Made by a program: the position numbers and the translations under genes | Source of the DNA: Theristus sp. LFF4_11 | Taxonomy: Eukaryota > Nematoda > Chromadorea > Monhysterida > Xyalidae | Reading direction: 5' to 3' | Length of the DNA: 64,000 bases | Assembly (NCBI GenBank): GCA_030248135.1 | Contig: JASANC010001821.1 | Coordinates: forward strand, 1 to 64,000 | Notes under the pieces: model-generated | What the model was told of the DNA's origin: nothing | Databases searched by the model: none | Seen by the model: the letters and a program-made list of their open reading frames with translations, nothing else | Shown here: positions 11,737-24,025 of the stretch, in pieces | Layout: each line of letters opens with the position of its first letter | Numbering within the stretch: the first letter of the stretch is position 1

Positions 11737-12900
11737 TACTTCAGCTCCAGCAAATCTGTAAAAGAAATATACAAGAAACGATAATTCCGATAACTACACA
11801 ACGCCACAGAATAGCGTGAAATTTTTTTAGTTCTCGTAAAACAGAAAAGATGGGTAATAGCTTTTAACGGGCATGTTTATCACATTTGCAGACGAATTGC
11901 TTTTAAAAGTCCTTATTTGTTGTTGTTTCTCTGGGCCCGTTTCTCAAAAAACACATCATAATAGTGTTGCTTTCGGTTGCTCAAAAAACCGAAAGTCGCA
12001 CAAAAACTCGCAAGCTAAACCGGACGAAGTACACTTTTCAAAATTATGCAAAACTAGAACGCGTATCGCTGTGTGCGGTATTTTTTGCAAAATTGTGTGT
12101 AAGCTTAGATTTGCATTTGCGTACTATACGCGAGCAGGAAAGGATCAGTTCTAAAACGCGCTTTGTTTTTCACGTTTTTGACACCTGTCCAAAAACCGGT
12201 TTGCAATTTTTTTCAGTGAGCGTGGTGTTTTCAAACGCAATGGTGCGTGTCACTGTTGTTTATGTTCTTTTTCTGCAATTAGATGATCATTTTGTGGTGC
12301 TGCACATTCTTGGTTTCGGACAGTTTGCGTATGCCACCGTATTTAGACGTTGTTGGAACGGTTAAAAAAAATCTCGGATCACCTTGCAAATTGCAGTTGA
12401 GCGCAAGGAAAACATTGTTTTATTTCAATGTGCCTCTGTGCTTGGCACGTGTCAGCACGAAAAGCAGCTGTCACTGTGAGATCATTAACTTCGAACAAAA
12501 GCTGAATATCTTTGTTTTCCAGGTAGTCCTAGCCTATTGCATGCTTTCAATAATCATGCTCTTTTTCGGAACATATTTATTGGTTGAAAAATCTACTTTA
12601 TACCAGATACTTGCTTTTCAGATTTTGCTCTTGTTAGTAAAAGAGCATAGTGGCCAATTCGAAATTAGCATTGTATTTCATTGTATTTTGCACCCTTCTT
12701 TTCACTCAATCCATTTTTTGCGAAAAAGAACGTTGAGTGCATCTGCACCCCAAGGGATGGTCTTAGGCCATGACAAACCATTTGATGAGCGTCCATTTGT
12801 TTAATAACCAAAACGCAAGTATGTAGGCAAGTTGCTTCAGACTAAGTTAGAAAGAAAACCACGCTTTGAATCGCTTTTAAACCAAAGTTCCTTTTTATAG
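11737..12900. other. AT-rich stretch without a recognised gene
   Basis: The longest open frame here (12283-12804, plus, 173 residues) contains hydrophobic segments such as LAYCMLSIIMLFFGTYLL. Its base composition matches the introns, not the exons, of neighbouring genes, and I found no family match. I treat it as probably non-coding. Confidence 0.4.
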
Positions 12901-13062
12901 TACAGTCAAATTATAGAGAATCAGTTGATTGGTTGGGATTACAGCATGTACGCTTTCTGTGCAGAAACTGCTGTGAGTCGGAGTTTGGTTTGGACAGAAA
13001 GCATGCATACCGTAATTACCAACGAATCGGCTGATTCGCTACAATTTAGAGTTCGACTGTAC
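12901..13062. mobile_element. MITE, ACAGTCGAACTC family, copy 1
   Basis: About 160 bp, bounded by ACAGTCAAATTATAGAGAAT and its inverse ATTTAGAGTTCGACTGT. Inside, GATTGGTTGG and GCATGTACGCTTTCTG are mirrored by AGAAAGCATGCATACC and CCAACGAATCGG. Other copies: 16432-16563, 20288-20378 (half), 40829-40951, 43777-43923, 46690-46780. Confidence 0.75.
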
Positions 13063-13973
13063 AATGTATACACAAACATTTGAAAAATGAATTTTCAGTT
13101 TATGCGCATTTTTGGATAATAGTTCTCCCACCCGGTGTGATTTCGCAGTTTGTTTCGTTTGTTTGTTTCGGTTTCGAGCAAAAAAGCATTCAGGTATTAT
13201 TAGAAATGTTGTTTACCGCCTGATTCGATTCACAGAACGTACGTGATCAATGTAAATTATGTTTGATAGTTTTCTCTGTCTCGTGTTTTTGGTTGGACGG
13301 TTATTATTTTTGCCATGTTTCTGAACAATCCACAGAACATCTGATGGTTGCATGTGGTGTAACAGACGAGCGTGTTTTTTACTTCGTCACCACAGATCAC
13401 ATGGAGTAAACAAGTATTTTGCGTTGCTTCAAATACAGAAAACATGCGCACATTTTAGCAAACGAAACTAGTAGAAGGAATATTATCTTTTCTTTTGTTT
13501 TCGAGACTCAATGCGTTTGCACCCAGTGATAGGGAAATGTTTCATAGATTGTGCGGCCATTTTTTCACGTACCGGATTTGAGCCCTCTAATTGTGCAACT
13601 TTTTCCAAAGCATCGAACTTGTGCGTTTTTTAACAACCGTATCCATGCGATGTGCGCATAGAGTCTCTGGACCAAACTAAAATATAGTATTATGGGTAGT
13701 TTGTGCCTCAAAAATTATGTTAGTCACGATGTGTCAAGCAGTTTATATGGTTCCGAGCTTCCGACATCTTTTATTTCAAACACTCCATTTGAGACATGCG
13801 ATCTTGGAATTCGAAATGGGTCACCTAAGTTCATGGAGTAATGTTGGATTCCAACAATATCCCTTGGAAATCAAGAGGCGATCCATACCAAGTGTCCTGA
13901 ACGCCGTTTTGCTTCAGTGTTTCCACGTTCCGTTGTTCCATCTAAATGTTTTCATTTTTTGTTATCCAACGCG
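13063..13973. other. Non-coding stretch
   Basis: AT-rich, with no exon-like GC block, no recognisable motif and no repeat shared with the rest of the window. Confidence 0.5.
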
Positions 13974-14404
13974 TACCGTATTACCTCTATTAACCCCCCC
14001 CCCAAATAAACCCCCACCCCCCGACAAGTTTCCAAATAATCCCCCCCCCAAAAATAATCCCCATGGGGGATTATTGGAAACCTGTTTGAAACACATACCC
14101 AGCGAATTCAGTGGCTGGTTGCAGTGAAAATGATGAAATTGTGCTACCAAAGGCCCCAAATGGATGAGTTAATGGTAATTTCATTACAAAAGGCTGTTGT
14201 AAAAGAAAATTTCTATGTAGAGTAGAAGTTTCTGCGACTTCCTTCCTGCCATGGAAGGTATTTTTGCCATTTTGCCCACCCCTAAAAATGGTTTCCAAAT
14301 AACCCCCCCCCCAAAAAAATAACCCCCCCCCCCAAATAAACCCCCACCCCCAGAAGTCGCTGAAGAAATAAACCCCCATGGGGGTTTATTAGAGGTAATA
14401 CGGT
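13974..14404. mobile_element. MITE, TACCGTATTAC family, copy 1
   Basis: Ends TACCGTATTACC and GGTAATACGGTA, with TA at both edges. Inside are long C tracts, CCCCATGGGG palindromes, and a conserved core that includes GGTAATTTCATTACAAAAGG. Four copies (13974, 15257, 57926, 62427) share the same core, of about 430-465 bp. The C/G runs vary most between copies. Confidence 0.85.
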
Positions 14405-14890
14405 ATATGGTTTGTTGCTTGCTGCTACCATTTTCATGCACTTTCGCCAACTGTGCTGCATCTCCGATTATAATGCGATCCCACAGGATTTCTGGCGGTT
14501 CCATTCATGCAGTTCTCCATTTTTTTAATAAATATAATATTTCCATACCAAAGAAAATCTGCTGAGCATTTCTCACTCATTTACTTGTACATTATAGTTC
14601 GCTCCCTCCCATCTCTTATTCGGTGCCAACATTTTTCAGAGAGAACCAAACTCATAGTGCTATCGACGAAATCGTAGTTGTGTGTCAATCACACACACTT
14701 GACTCTCCAACCCAAAACGCAGCAGAGTTCACTTTCACACAGCTGCGGTTGAGAAACATCACGAATTCATGCGTTTGTCGATGCGATGATTCCCGTCCAG
14801 CCAATACAGCGGACGCGGTGAAATATCTTTGAAAAAAACTAGAAAAAAACGAAAAAAAAAGAAAAAAACAGCAACAAGCATCATCAGAGC

Positions 14891-15971
14891 ATGAACGATC
14901 TGCTCGTGCTGACGTTCATCGTGTTCGCGTGCTGCGTCTTCCTGATCGTGTGGCTGTTCGCCGTGGCCGCCTGTCCCGCCCGTCTCGTCAACTGGTGCGC
15001 CGGTCGGTTGTGCGGTTTTTTTCAGACAACTTTTTCTTTCACACTTTTGTTATGGAATTAGGTCCCGTCCGGAAAATCAAAGAAATAAGTCGAGAAAATG
15101 ATCAACGCGCTCTGTTTTTTCAAGCCATAACGATCGAGGCACGCATTTTCTTCTGAGGTGCTGATGATGTTCATGTCCGGGTTCGTAGTGGAGTGTGGCT
15201 GAAAGGACGTGCTGGTTGCTCACAAAGCGCACGACACCGGAAAACCCATAGACACATACCGTATTACCTCTAATAATCCCCCATGGGGGTTTATTTCTTC
15301 AGCGACTTCTGGGGGTGGGGGTTTATTTTTTTGTGGGGGGCTTTATTTTTTTTTGGGGGGGGGTTATTTGGAAACCATTTTTAGGAGTGGGCAAAATTGC
15401 AAAAATACCTTCCATGGCAGGAAGGAAGTCGCAGAAACTTCTATTCTACATAGAAATTTCCTTTTACAACAGCCTTTTGTAATGAAATTACCATTAACTC
15501 ATCCATTTGGGGCCTTTGGTAGCACAATTTCATCATTTTCACTGCAACCAGCCACTGAATTCGCTGGGTATATGTTTCAAACAGGTTTCAATAATCCCCC
15601 ATGGGGGATTATTTTGGGGGGGGGGGGTTATTTGGAAACTTGTCGAGGGGGTGGGGGTTTATTTTTTGGGGGGGGTTTAATTTGGGGGGGGGGGTTTAAT
15701 AGAGGTAATACGGTACACTACGCACTCGCTCCGACTGAGCGCCACAAACATAACAAGCTCTTTGCACGCGATTTCAGGCCCGGAAAAGAAGACCGCTGAA
15801 GACGAACAGGAGGCGGAGAGCGACGACGAAGAAAGCGCACTGCGACAGCAGCAACCGAGCGAACAGTCGAGCGGTCAAGGCTCGTCGTCGTCGTCGTCAG
15901 CAATGCGTCTCTGCACCACCATACAAGTGCCAAGTCTGCCGACCGTGCAAGAAGTCACTGAAAAGTTATAG
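14891..15971 (+). CDS. Small single-pass membrane protein, unrecognised
   Basis: Two exons, 14891-15002 and 15778-15971, join in phase 1 and give 101 residues. After MNDL there is one strong hydrophobic helix (residues about 5-28, VLTFIVFACCVFLIVWLFAV). It is followed by AACPARLVNWCAG, whose cysteines next to the membrane could be acylated. The rest is an acidic (EDEQEAESDDEES), Gln/Ser-rich tail ending PTVQEVTEKL. No signal-peptide cleavage site is obvious, so the helix may act as a signal anchor. The intron carries a complete TACCGTATTAC MITE. The exon composition and clean phase support a real gene. I do not recognise a family. Confidence 0.6.
15257..15714. mobile_element. MITE, TACCGTATTAC family, copy 2
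   Basis: Same ends as copy 1 but in reverse orientation relative to it, with G tracts on the plus strand. It lies wholly inside the single intron of the small membrane-protein gene. Confidence 0.85.
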
Positions 15972-16431
15972 CAACACTGCATCGTAGCTGGCTGGCGCTT
16001 CAGACGCTCTGCTTTGACGCTGGTGCTCGCCGCTTCCTTGACGGTTTTCGCGGTGCATCATCTCTCTTCGGTGCGTTCGGTCGACCAATCTGGAATTCAT
16101 GCGTCTGATCTGCAGATAATTTTTCTTCAAAAACACTGAAACCGATTCATGTTATGGGTTGACAAACAGCTCTAATTCGATTTTGTTTTGTACATATACG
16201 TATGTATTTGACCTCACTAAGAGCGCGTTTTGGGACACTTTGGAGATAAAATATTTTCACAGCACCTTAAGTGGTACGTCCAATGTGATACGTCGCTGAG
16301 TCGCAATACAGCTTTCTCAACGTTCATTGATCTTTCTGAAATCATTTCGCTTTGACTTTGTTCCGCCAAATGTTCAGTTGCCAGAATTTTAGTGTCCCAA
16401 AATTTCTTCTACCACTGAGAACTTGTGTGTT

Positions 16432-16563
16432 CTACAGTCGAACTCTAAGTTCGGAATCAGCGTCGTCGTTGGTTGGTGGTCGCGGAGTTTGGTTTGCACC
16501 GAAAGCATGCATCACATGATCACCAACCAATCAGATGAATCCCTATAATTTAGAGTTCGACTG
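16432..16563. mobile_element. MITE, ACAGTCGAACTC family, copy 2
   Basis: Bounded by ACAGTCGAACTCTAAGTT and TAATTTAGAGTTCGACTGT. The inner GATTGGTTGG-like and CACCAACCAATCAG arms and the GCATGCATCA motif agree with copy 1. Confidence 0.75.
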
Positions 16564-17548
16564 TGAGTTTTTAAGCAAATTGCGCGACAGAACATACGAT
16601 TCCCTCGGTGTCTTTTTGATTCGTTTTACTTGCGGGTTCGGTGCACTGCTTTCATGTTTTTGAGCGGCTAGATTCTAAAAAAAAGTGCTGCTTTATTGTT
16701 GCTTGCCACATTAGAACAGGATTTACAACCGGTGCAACTGGTAGATTGGTTGAACTTGATTGACTTCAACTGTTTGCTAATTCATGGCGTACTTGACTTA
16801 CTTGACTCAGTACGTCGATCCGCGTGGTGCGGTGCCCGACGGTCGGGCCTCGACGCCGCACTTGTTCACATCGGTTGACGCGACGATGTGCGAGGCGCAA
16901 TAAAATTCACGTGGGGAGGCTCAGTTCGTGCGGCTAGACGGTTGTCGCCGCACTTAACGGGCGCACCGGGCTTCGAGTGAATGAACACTCGTTGCCACGC
17001 GTGCAGGTGCCTCCCAGCGCGTCGTAATGAATTCATGGCGTAACACCTTATTTGTTTCATGCACCCCAGTAACTGATAACGAAATGGGTTTGGGTCAGCA
17101 TGCAAATACAAAGCACTTGTATTCTGTGTATCTATCAAGTATCAACCAGTCGTTGTTCATTTGTTTGTTCATTTTAATATCGGTGTCGCAAAAATTCTGT
17201 CATTGTATTCATTCAGATGTCTGAATTTTAACGCCGTTTTTATGCATTTATTTTTATGTAATGAAAATGCGTAACTTTACGCGCATAGTTTATTCACTCA
17301 CTGTGAGAGTAAAATGAGTAAGCAGCTTGCAGTGTTTGTTAGCTGGACTGAAACTCATCAATACGGTTACTAAGCAAACGCCACTTAGCCTTACAACACG
17401 CGTTCGTAGCAACTGTTGAACACGGCTTTGAATCCGTCGCTAAGATTAGAACTACTGAGCAACGAAAATTCTTTAAAGCCCCGTTTCTGTAAAACTGAAC
17501 TTTTTTGATAAAAGTTTGCCATAAAAAACGCACCTCTGAGCCTTGATC
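16564..17548. other. Gap before the coiled-coil gene, with a GC-rich patch
   Basis: A GC-rich patch at 16784-17020 has exon-like composition. On the plus strand it holds a 39-codon frame (16784-16903) starting MAYLTYLTQYVDPRG; minus-strand frames are open too. Neither is recognisable. It may be an isolated exon or a small gene, but I cannot support a product. Confidence 0.25.
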
Positions 17549-20500
17549 ATGTATCGACCGTCTTACGACGATGGCTATTTATCTCGAAATCATCGACGAT
17601 CATACGAGCTGTCGCCCAGGCGTAGCAGCAGTTTCGTTGACGTCGGTGTTCTAATTTGCTTTTTGTTGCTATTTTTTTGATTCTCAACGTTGTTGTTTTT
17701 TGATCTCATCATTTTCCAGCGTGATTTCGATCGACTGCAGTCGCGTAGTGACGAGCGTCCGCGAACCTTTGAATCGTCATTGGCGCATCCGCGATCTGAC
17801 GGCTTTCCACGGGTGAACTGTAGTTTCGTTGGGCCATTATTTTTCTCTGTTGAATTATATATTTTTTTGAAAAAGAAACTTTTCAGCTCTGCTACGTTTT
17901 TCTTTTCAGAACGTCCATTTTTCGAGCGAAAGCAGCCGGGAAATTTCGCATCTGAAATCGGAGGTCGGAAAATGTTGTCGCGTTTTTTAGGATCCGTGAG
18001 AAAGCTGATGTTGATGTTTTTCTTTCGAAAATCGGTGTTTGGGAAAATTAAAAAAAATTCGCCGTTTTTCTACGCCTGTGTTGTACTGCAGGTACACGAT
18101 CTCGAGACGCAGCTTCGTCAAGCGTCATTGAAACTTGCGGACACTGAAAAAGAGCTGAGCAGTTACCGTGAAATTGAGAACACGCAGACGAGCACGATAC
18201 GCCAACAGCAGGATGAGGCAGGATTTTGCATTGTATTTTGTCGTTGCTTTAGTTTGCCAATAAGTTTCGCCCATCTTTCGGATTTCGGTGCGGTCTCTTT
18301 AGAGGCCACCTATACGTTTTTCGTTTCGACAGATTGTGGAGTTGCGACGTGAGACGCACGAAAAAACGGCCGCACTCAGCAAGGCGGACGCGCGAATCAC
18401 ACAGCTGGAATCACAGTGTGAATTGCTGACGGAAAAACTGCACGAATCGGAGCGTCGAATTAGGTACTGTTCAGAGTTGAACGTTGTACAGGGTGGGCCA
18501 AAAAAAAGGTTTCAATTCTAAAATGCTCTCACTGGCGTGTGCTGAGGTGTTTAGAGCTGAAAATTGGAACACTGTTAGAAAACATTTGGAGGTTTTTCTG
18601 ACCAAATTTTTTTCTACGGTATGTTGCCCTTATCACTCACTACAGCATGAGATTGCAGAGGTCGAGTAAATTTGTAATGCCATTATTTTTGTGATTCAAC
18701 ATTTTCCTGGCCTTTTTACATGAACAGTTCTTTGGCGAAACATCCTTGGACGATTTCAGCAAGCATTTGGAAGAGCGGGAGAGCGATGCGCGTCAACTGC
18801 AGTCACTGGAACGGGAGCACGACGATTTGAGGCGGGCGGTGCACAGTCTCGGCGCTGCTGCTGGCTACGTCGGGCGCGCGCACGGACACGAATCGCTGAT
18901 CAAAATTGTGCGAGCGACAAGCGTTTTGTTTGTTGTTGCTTTGCTTTTGCTAGGCTAAAGTTCTAGTCTGAAGACAGTGCACGCTTTTTTATACATAAAC
19001 ACAGTTGTGTTGCACGAGCACAATCAAACACACGTAGCACGTGGCTGTGCATGTGTTTACATGCATGTGTTTGTGTTGCACGACCACAATCAAACACACG
19101 TAGCACGTGGCTGTGCATGTGTTTACATGCATGTGTTTGTGTTGCACGACCACAATCAAACACACGTAGCACGTGGCTGTGCATGTGTCTACATGCATGT
19201 GTTTGTGTTGAGACGTGCGACTGTGTTTATAACTGAGTGCACTGTCTTCCGACAAGGACTGTTACGAGTTTGACTTGATCAGAGTCCACAACTTTTTACA
19301 TGTTCTTCACAGATTTTACATCATGTAAACTTTTGTATCATACATTTTTGCAGTTGAAAGAATTTGCGGACGACTCAAATTCAACGAAACACCGAATGCA
19401 AACGTTGGAATCGAGCTTAGCTATCGCCGAAGATGAAGCAAAACGGAGTCAGGTGAAAACGAAGGGTGTTGTGATGTGAATAAGGATTTTGAAACTTCCA
19501 GTTGCTATTCTATTGAAATTTGTGCTGTATAACCTGACGAATTTTATGTAAGAAATATGTTGACAAACAAAACTTGTATGACGACGACAACAATTTTTGT
19601 TTGCAACTTCACAGGACACTGTGCAGAAACTGCTGGATGATTTGGAACGAAATCGCCGTCACGTGGATTCCATGAGCGCACTGCGCGAGGTGAACACAGC
19701 ACATCTTCAGTTCGTTTTTCAACTTGGTTTTCGTGCAGTAGGGTGCACAAACACAAGTAGAACGTTCATTCGAAAGTTTCGAAGAAAAAAGGTTCATCTC
19801 ACGGGAAAAATTTTGACTTTATTAATTTTTCCTATTCGCCTTTCATTTTAGGAGCGTGACAGTGCAATACGTAATCAAGAGCGGCTGCAGGATGAGTTGA
19901 AACAGATGAACGAACGACTCAGCCAGATGCACAACATCCACGAATCACTGCAGAAAGACGTCCGGTGTGTTTTATGCGGATTTTCGTCGTTGATGTGTGT
20001 ACGGGTTGTAGCGGTGGTGACAGCTCAACAACTGGTTGAGATTTTTGGCGATTTATGCTGCTGATGTTTGCCGTGTATTTGCTGTATCCTTTCAAAGAGA
20101 ACGACAACTGCAACTGGGCGAAGTGGAGACAACCGCACGTCAGCGTGAACTGACCAACCAGGCGGTCGTGCAGGAGTTCAAAGCGTTCAAGGTGATGCGA
20201 ATCACTTTTTTCCTCAACTTAGTTTTTTGTGTTTATTTTTATTGTTACCACCATTTCATGGAAGAACAGGATTAGTCTCGTTTGTTAGTTAGTCTCGGAG
20301 TTTGTTTTGCACAGAAAGCATGCATATCGTACTCCCAACCAATCAGCTAACTCCCTATAATTTAGAGTTCGACTGTAGCTACATGCGACACTAAGTACTA
20401 TTGCCTGAACAGCACGTTCACTATGAACTTTAAAAAAATGACAGGAGTCGCTGACGAACCTGCTGAGCACCACCGACGGCATCGGTGGTCGCACGTTGCA

Positions 20501-23500
20501 CAGTCGCCTCTCGCCATCCGAGGAGTCGATCCGTGAGCGAGTGCGTGTTCTGATTGGCAGCGTTGACGAGCTGAAACGAGCCAACACGCAGTTGGAAGCG
20601 AAACTGAAAGAGCTTGCTGGACAACTCGAGCAACAGGCCGAACTGCACAAGAAGGCCGTTGAACGGGCCAGGTGCGCTCGGCAGCAGCGGGATGGCGATT
20701 GCAGATTTTTTTCACGGATCAGTGACTGAATTTTGTGGACGTTTTTGATTTCATTCGATGATTCAATCCAGCGAGACGCGAAAACAAAGTCAGTTTCATG
20801 CTTGACGTTGCGTTGCGATTCGAAAAAATGTCACAGGTTGCCGATGTATGGACAAATGCGGACTACGGTCACTCCAGCGGCTTTAAGTAATTGCCGTGTC
20901 AAATATGAAAAAAACGTGAATCTTGTAATCTGAAAAACTCTTGATCAATGCACAGGGCTGCCGAAGAGCAACTGGAACAGAGAAAGTCGGAACTTGAAGC
21001 GGTTCGCGGTGAATTACAAGCAACCGACATTCTGAAGAACGGATGGACAAATGACAAAACAAAAGTACGGACCGACCATTTGTAAAAAATGCCAATAGAG
21101 GGCAAAAAGCAGCCCAAACTCATGGATTCTGGAGAATTTCCATGTTGATTGGCTTTAGTTGTTTTACTTGGCTAATCTATATGTAGCACAAAGCCACCAA
21201 ACCAGTCGGTCGTTTCTTACGCTGTTGCGGGACGGTTTCCACCACATCGATGAGTTATTTCTCCAATGATGAGAAACTCGAAATTCGAAACAAACAAATC
21301 CTGCTCCGTGCCAATCAATATTCGCAATTTGCAAGTACGCGCAACTGCTGCACGAGCTGGCGGACGTGATGCAGATGGAGCGTGTCGTGCGCCAGCTCGG
21401 CGTACAGCTGAACGGTGACACGCTGCTCGCACGTGCGAAACAGCTCGCCAGAGTCGAACACGAACTCGCTGACGGAAAACACAAGTCGCAGGTAGGGCAC
21501 TTCTCTGGTAGGATGCACATTCGCCAAAAAAACAGTCCGATGATGGGTGTTATCCCAACGGTGATCCGAAATGAAGGTCTGCTCCGGTCCGTAAAACAAA
21601 AGTGGTAAAAAGTCCAGCTGAGCAATGTGGACACGCTAGTGCATTAGAGCACCCGGAAAAAGTCACTGTGTTTCAATTTGTTTGGACTTCTGATCGAACC
21701 GGACCTCGTTTCTAACCTCTGGTGGAAGCGTTGTGCGGGCGATTTTTACCTGTGTCAAACTGAAAATAAAATTCTGCCATTTTGCGTCTGAAATCATCGT
21801 GTTTAGTAGCGGATGCCGTTTTATTGCCGCATGCCTGTTTGTCTTGCTCAAGCTCCTCAGTTGTGCCAACAAACATTCATATGAAAGACAAAACCCAGTA
21901 TGCTTCTCTGATTCTCGCGCAGTACGCACTGATGAAAGACGAGCTGCGGACGTCGCGTCGCGAGCTGGACGCAAAGGAGGCGCAGATCGAGGCGTTGCGC
22001 AAAAAAATGCTGACGCTCGACGCGCAGCAGACGATCAAGGTGGCGCAGCGTTCATGGTGTTTTGTTGTTAAGTTTTATGAAGTGTCCAACTTCATGAAGC
22101 TCCAGAAATCTAGCGATACCCCAAACTCCGGTCGTTTATTGTGATTCCATGAGCTGATCCAATCCAACTGCTTTTGAATTGATGCTGTTCACTGATTGGT
22201 GCAACCATAATACCGTTCGCGATGCAGTCAATCAATTGCAGCGTGTCAGTGAATGGAAAAGTCTATACTGTTATTTGACGGCACATTCATGAATTCCAGG
22301 CAGAACGCGACTTTGACGACTTGGTGGAGAAGAATGAGAAACTCGGCAAACATGTGGACAAACTGAGCGAGCAGCTGCATGAGGCGAAGCAGACCATACA
22401 GTCGTTGAGAGCCGACGCAGCGGACAAGAAATCTCTGAAGGTGTCTACGAGATAATTCGCTTTTCTTGTTATTTGTTGTCGCAGACGAGGTAAAAAAAGG
22501 TGATCGTGGCATCCCGGTCGGATTCTCGATCACGTCACCCGAAACTGCAGTCGATCCGGCAAATTCGGCGGTAAACGCATGCTGACGTGCGTCAAAGGCA
22601 CGTTTCCATGGACGGTGGTAAAAAAACGTGCGTGCCGTGCCATCGACGGCAGTATTAAAAAAACACGTGAGCTGACGTGCACGTACCATGCCGAACCGTA
22701 CCATACCGCGTTGCACACAACCAACCGTGTGGACGGGCCTCATCGCGTAGATGACTGAAGCATGAGGCCGATTGTGTGACTGTCTTGCTGACGATCGATC
22801 AGCCAGCACAGTCAGAGTTGGACGCAGCACGGATCAAGAATCGTCACGGAAAGCCATTGCACGCCAATGTGGCGTCAAGCAGGTTGCGCGTGACGTGAGC
22901 GATGGTTCACGATCACCACCAGGACGGCAGGTCACTCGGACACCCCCGTTTGTTTTCGTTATTGGCTATGAACTGAATTGAATTTCCAGCATAAAAACGA
23001 CGAGCTGCAACGCAAAGTACGCGAGCAACAGCAGCGGATGCACGAAATGCAGCAATCGACACAAAAGACTGAACGAAAGTTGGCCGAGTTGAAGAGAGAT
23101 GTGCAGCAAACGGAGGTATGCACGTGTGACACACACTGGCTTGACGGTGCTGTTGTTGTTGTTGTTCACCGCAGTAGACGAAATCAGTGTAGCATTCTTA
23201 TCTCGCGGTTTTGTCTATGGGTTCATGAACGATTATTTTTAGCATCACGGTTGCGACGAGTTCGCTCGTGTATGGTCACAGATAACAGAACAATGCTGCA
23301 CGGTCTCAAAAAATGACGCACACTGCTGTGTGCTCGTATGGCGCGTGCCTGTGTGTTTGCTGGTGACTGTACAACAATATTCTGTTTTTCAGTGTTATGC
23401 AACAAAAGCAACAAATGACCGGCCATTTCAGAATGAGGCGGATCGATCGCTGCGCACCACGGAGGCCACGATTCACAGTTTGACGGCGGAGGTGCAGCGA

Positions 23501-24025
23501 TTGAAGACGGCACTGAACGACGCAAAACGACGCGAGAAACAAGTGCTGCGCAATTGTTGAAACCATTTCAACCAGGCATATTTTGAAATTGCGACTGAAA
23601 ACTATCATAGAGCTCCGCCAACACCCGTTGGGATCTTGGGCCACGATTTGTCTTTTGAGTACACGAGCTATTGAATGCAGGACTTATACAACGTTTTTTA
23701 AAGGTTTAAAGCTCTAAGCTCAAGCGAGAAATTCCGATAAAAGCGATTACGTTAAAGCGGTACGGTAAAGCGACATCACAGTTACCAAAAACGGTTTTTT
23801 CTCTTACTGCAGCTGTCCGACTTGCGTTACGTGCTAGCGAGAATGCTCGGGCTCCGTGTCGACAGTCTGGCCGTTGCCGACTACGAGATTGTGAGCAGAC
23901 TCGAGCAGTTGATTGCGGGCCAACACGCGGACACAGTCAGGGTAGCCGGCAACGCAACAACTGGCCACACCAGTAAACTGTCAAAGAGTCAGTCCTTTCA
24001 ACGACCGTCCACATCGTGGAAATGA
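17549..24025 (+). CDS. CCDC170: CCDC170-like coiled-coil protein
   Basis: CCDC170 is a long coiled-coil protein reported at Golgi-linked microtubules. Eighteen exons: 17549-17641, 17720-17812, 17910-17963, 18092-18217, 18333-18482, 18728-18907, 19354-19452, 19615-19689, 19852-19964, 20098-20191, 20445-20671, 20956-21064, 21336-21491, 21923-22039, 22300-22440, 22990-23115, 23432-23542, 23813-24025, giving about 758 residues. A disordered head (MYRPSYDDGYLSRN) precedes heptad-rich sequence. Family landmarks: SLTNLLSTTDGIGGRTLHSR in exon 11, MERVVRQLGVQLNGDTLLAR in exon 13, and KRREKQ joined to LSDLRYVLARMLGL and VADYEIVSRLEQLI at the end; the last block is the clearest match. Exon 5 could instead end at 18463, and the intron after 18217 seems to use a GC donor (GATGAG|GCAGGA). 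Confidence 0.85.
18958..19265. repeat. MITE of the AGACAGTGCAC family with an internal 66-bp triplication
   Basis: The ends are CTGAAGACAGTGCACGC and its inverse GAGTGCACTGTCTTCCGAC. Inside, a 66-bp unit (CACGTAGCACGTGGCTGTGC and flanks) is repeated three times from about 19010 to 19210. Because 66 is a multiple of three, frames stay open on both strands, producing spurious repetitive open frames. It lies in a CCDC170 intron. Confidence 0.75.
20288..20378. mobile_element. MITE, ACAGTCGAACTC family, half copy
   Basis: Only the right half is present: ACAGAAAGCATGCATATCG, CCAACCAATCAGC and TTTAGAGTTCGACTGTA. It sits in a CCDC170 intron. Confidence 0.65.

Noticed and set aside
12283..12804. 173-residue membrane protein
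   Set aside because: Low-GC frame with no splice or family support; hydrophobic runs are common in T-rich sequence.
18963..19273. Repetitive Cys/His proteins on both strands
   Set aside because: The 66-bp unit keeps several frames open by its length alone; it lies in a CCDC170 intron.
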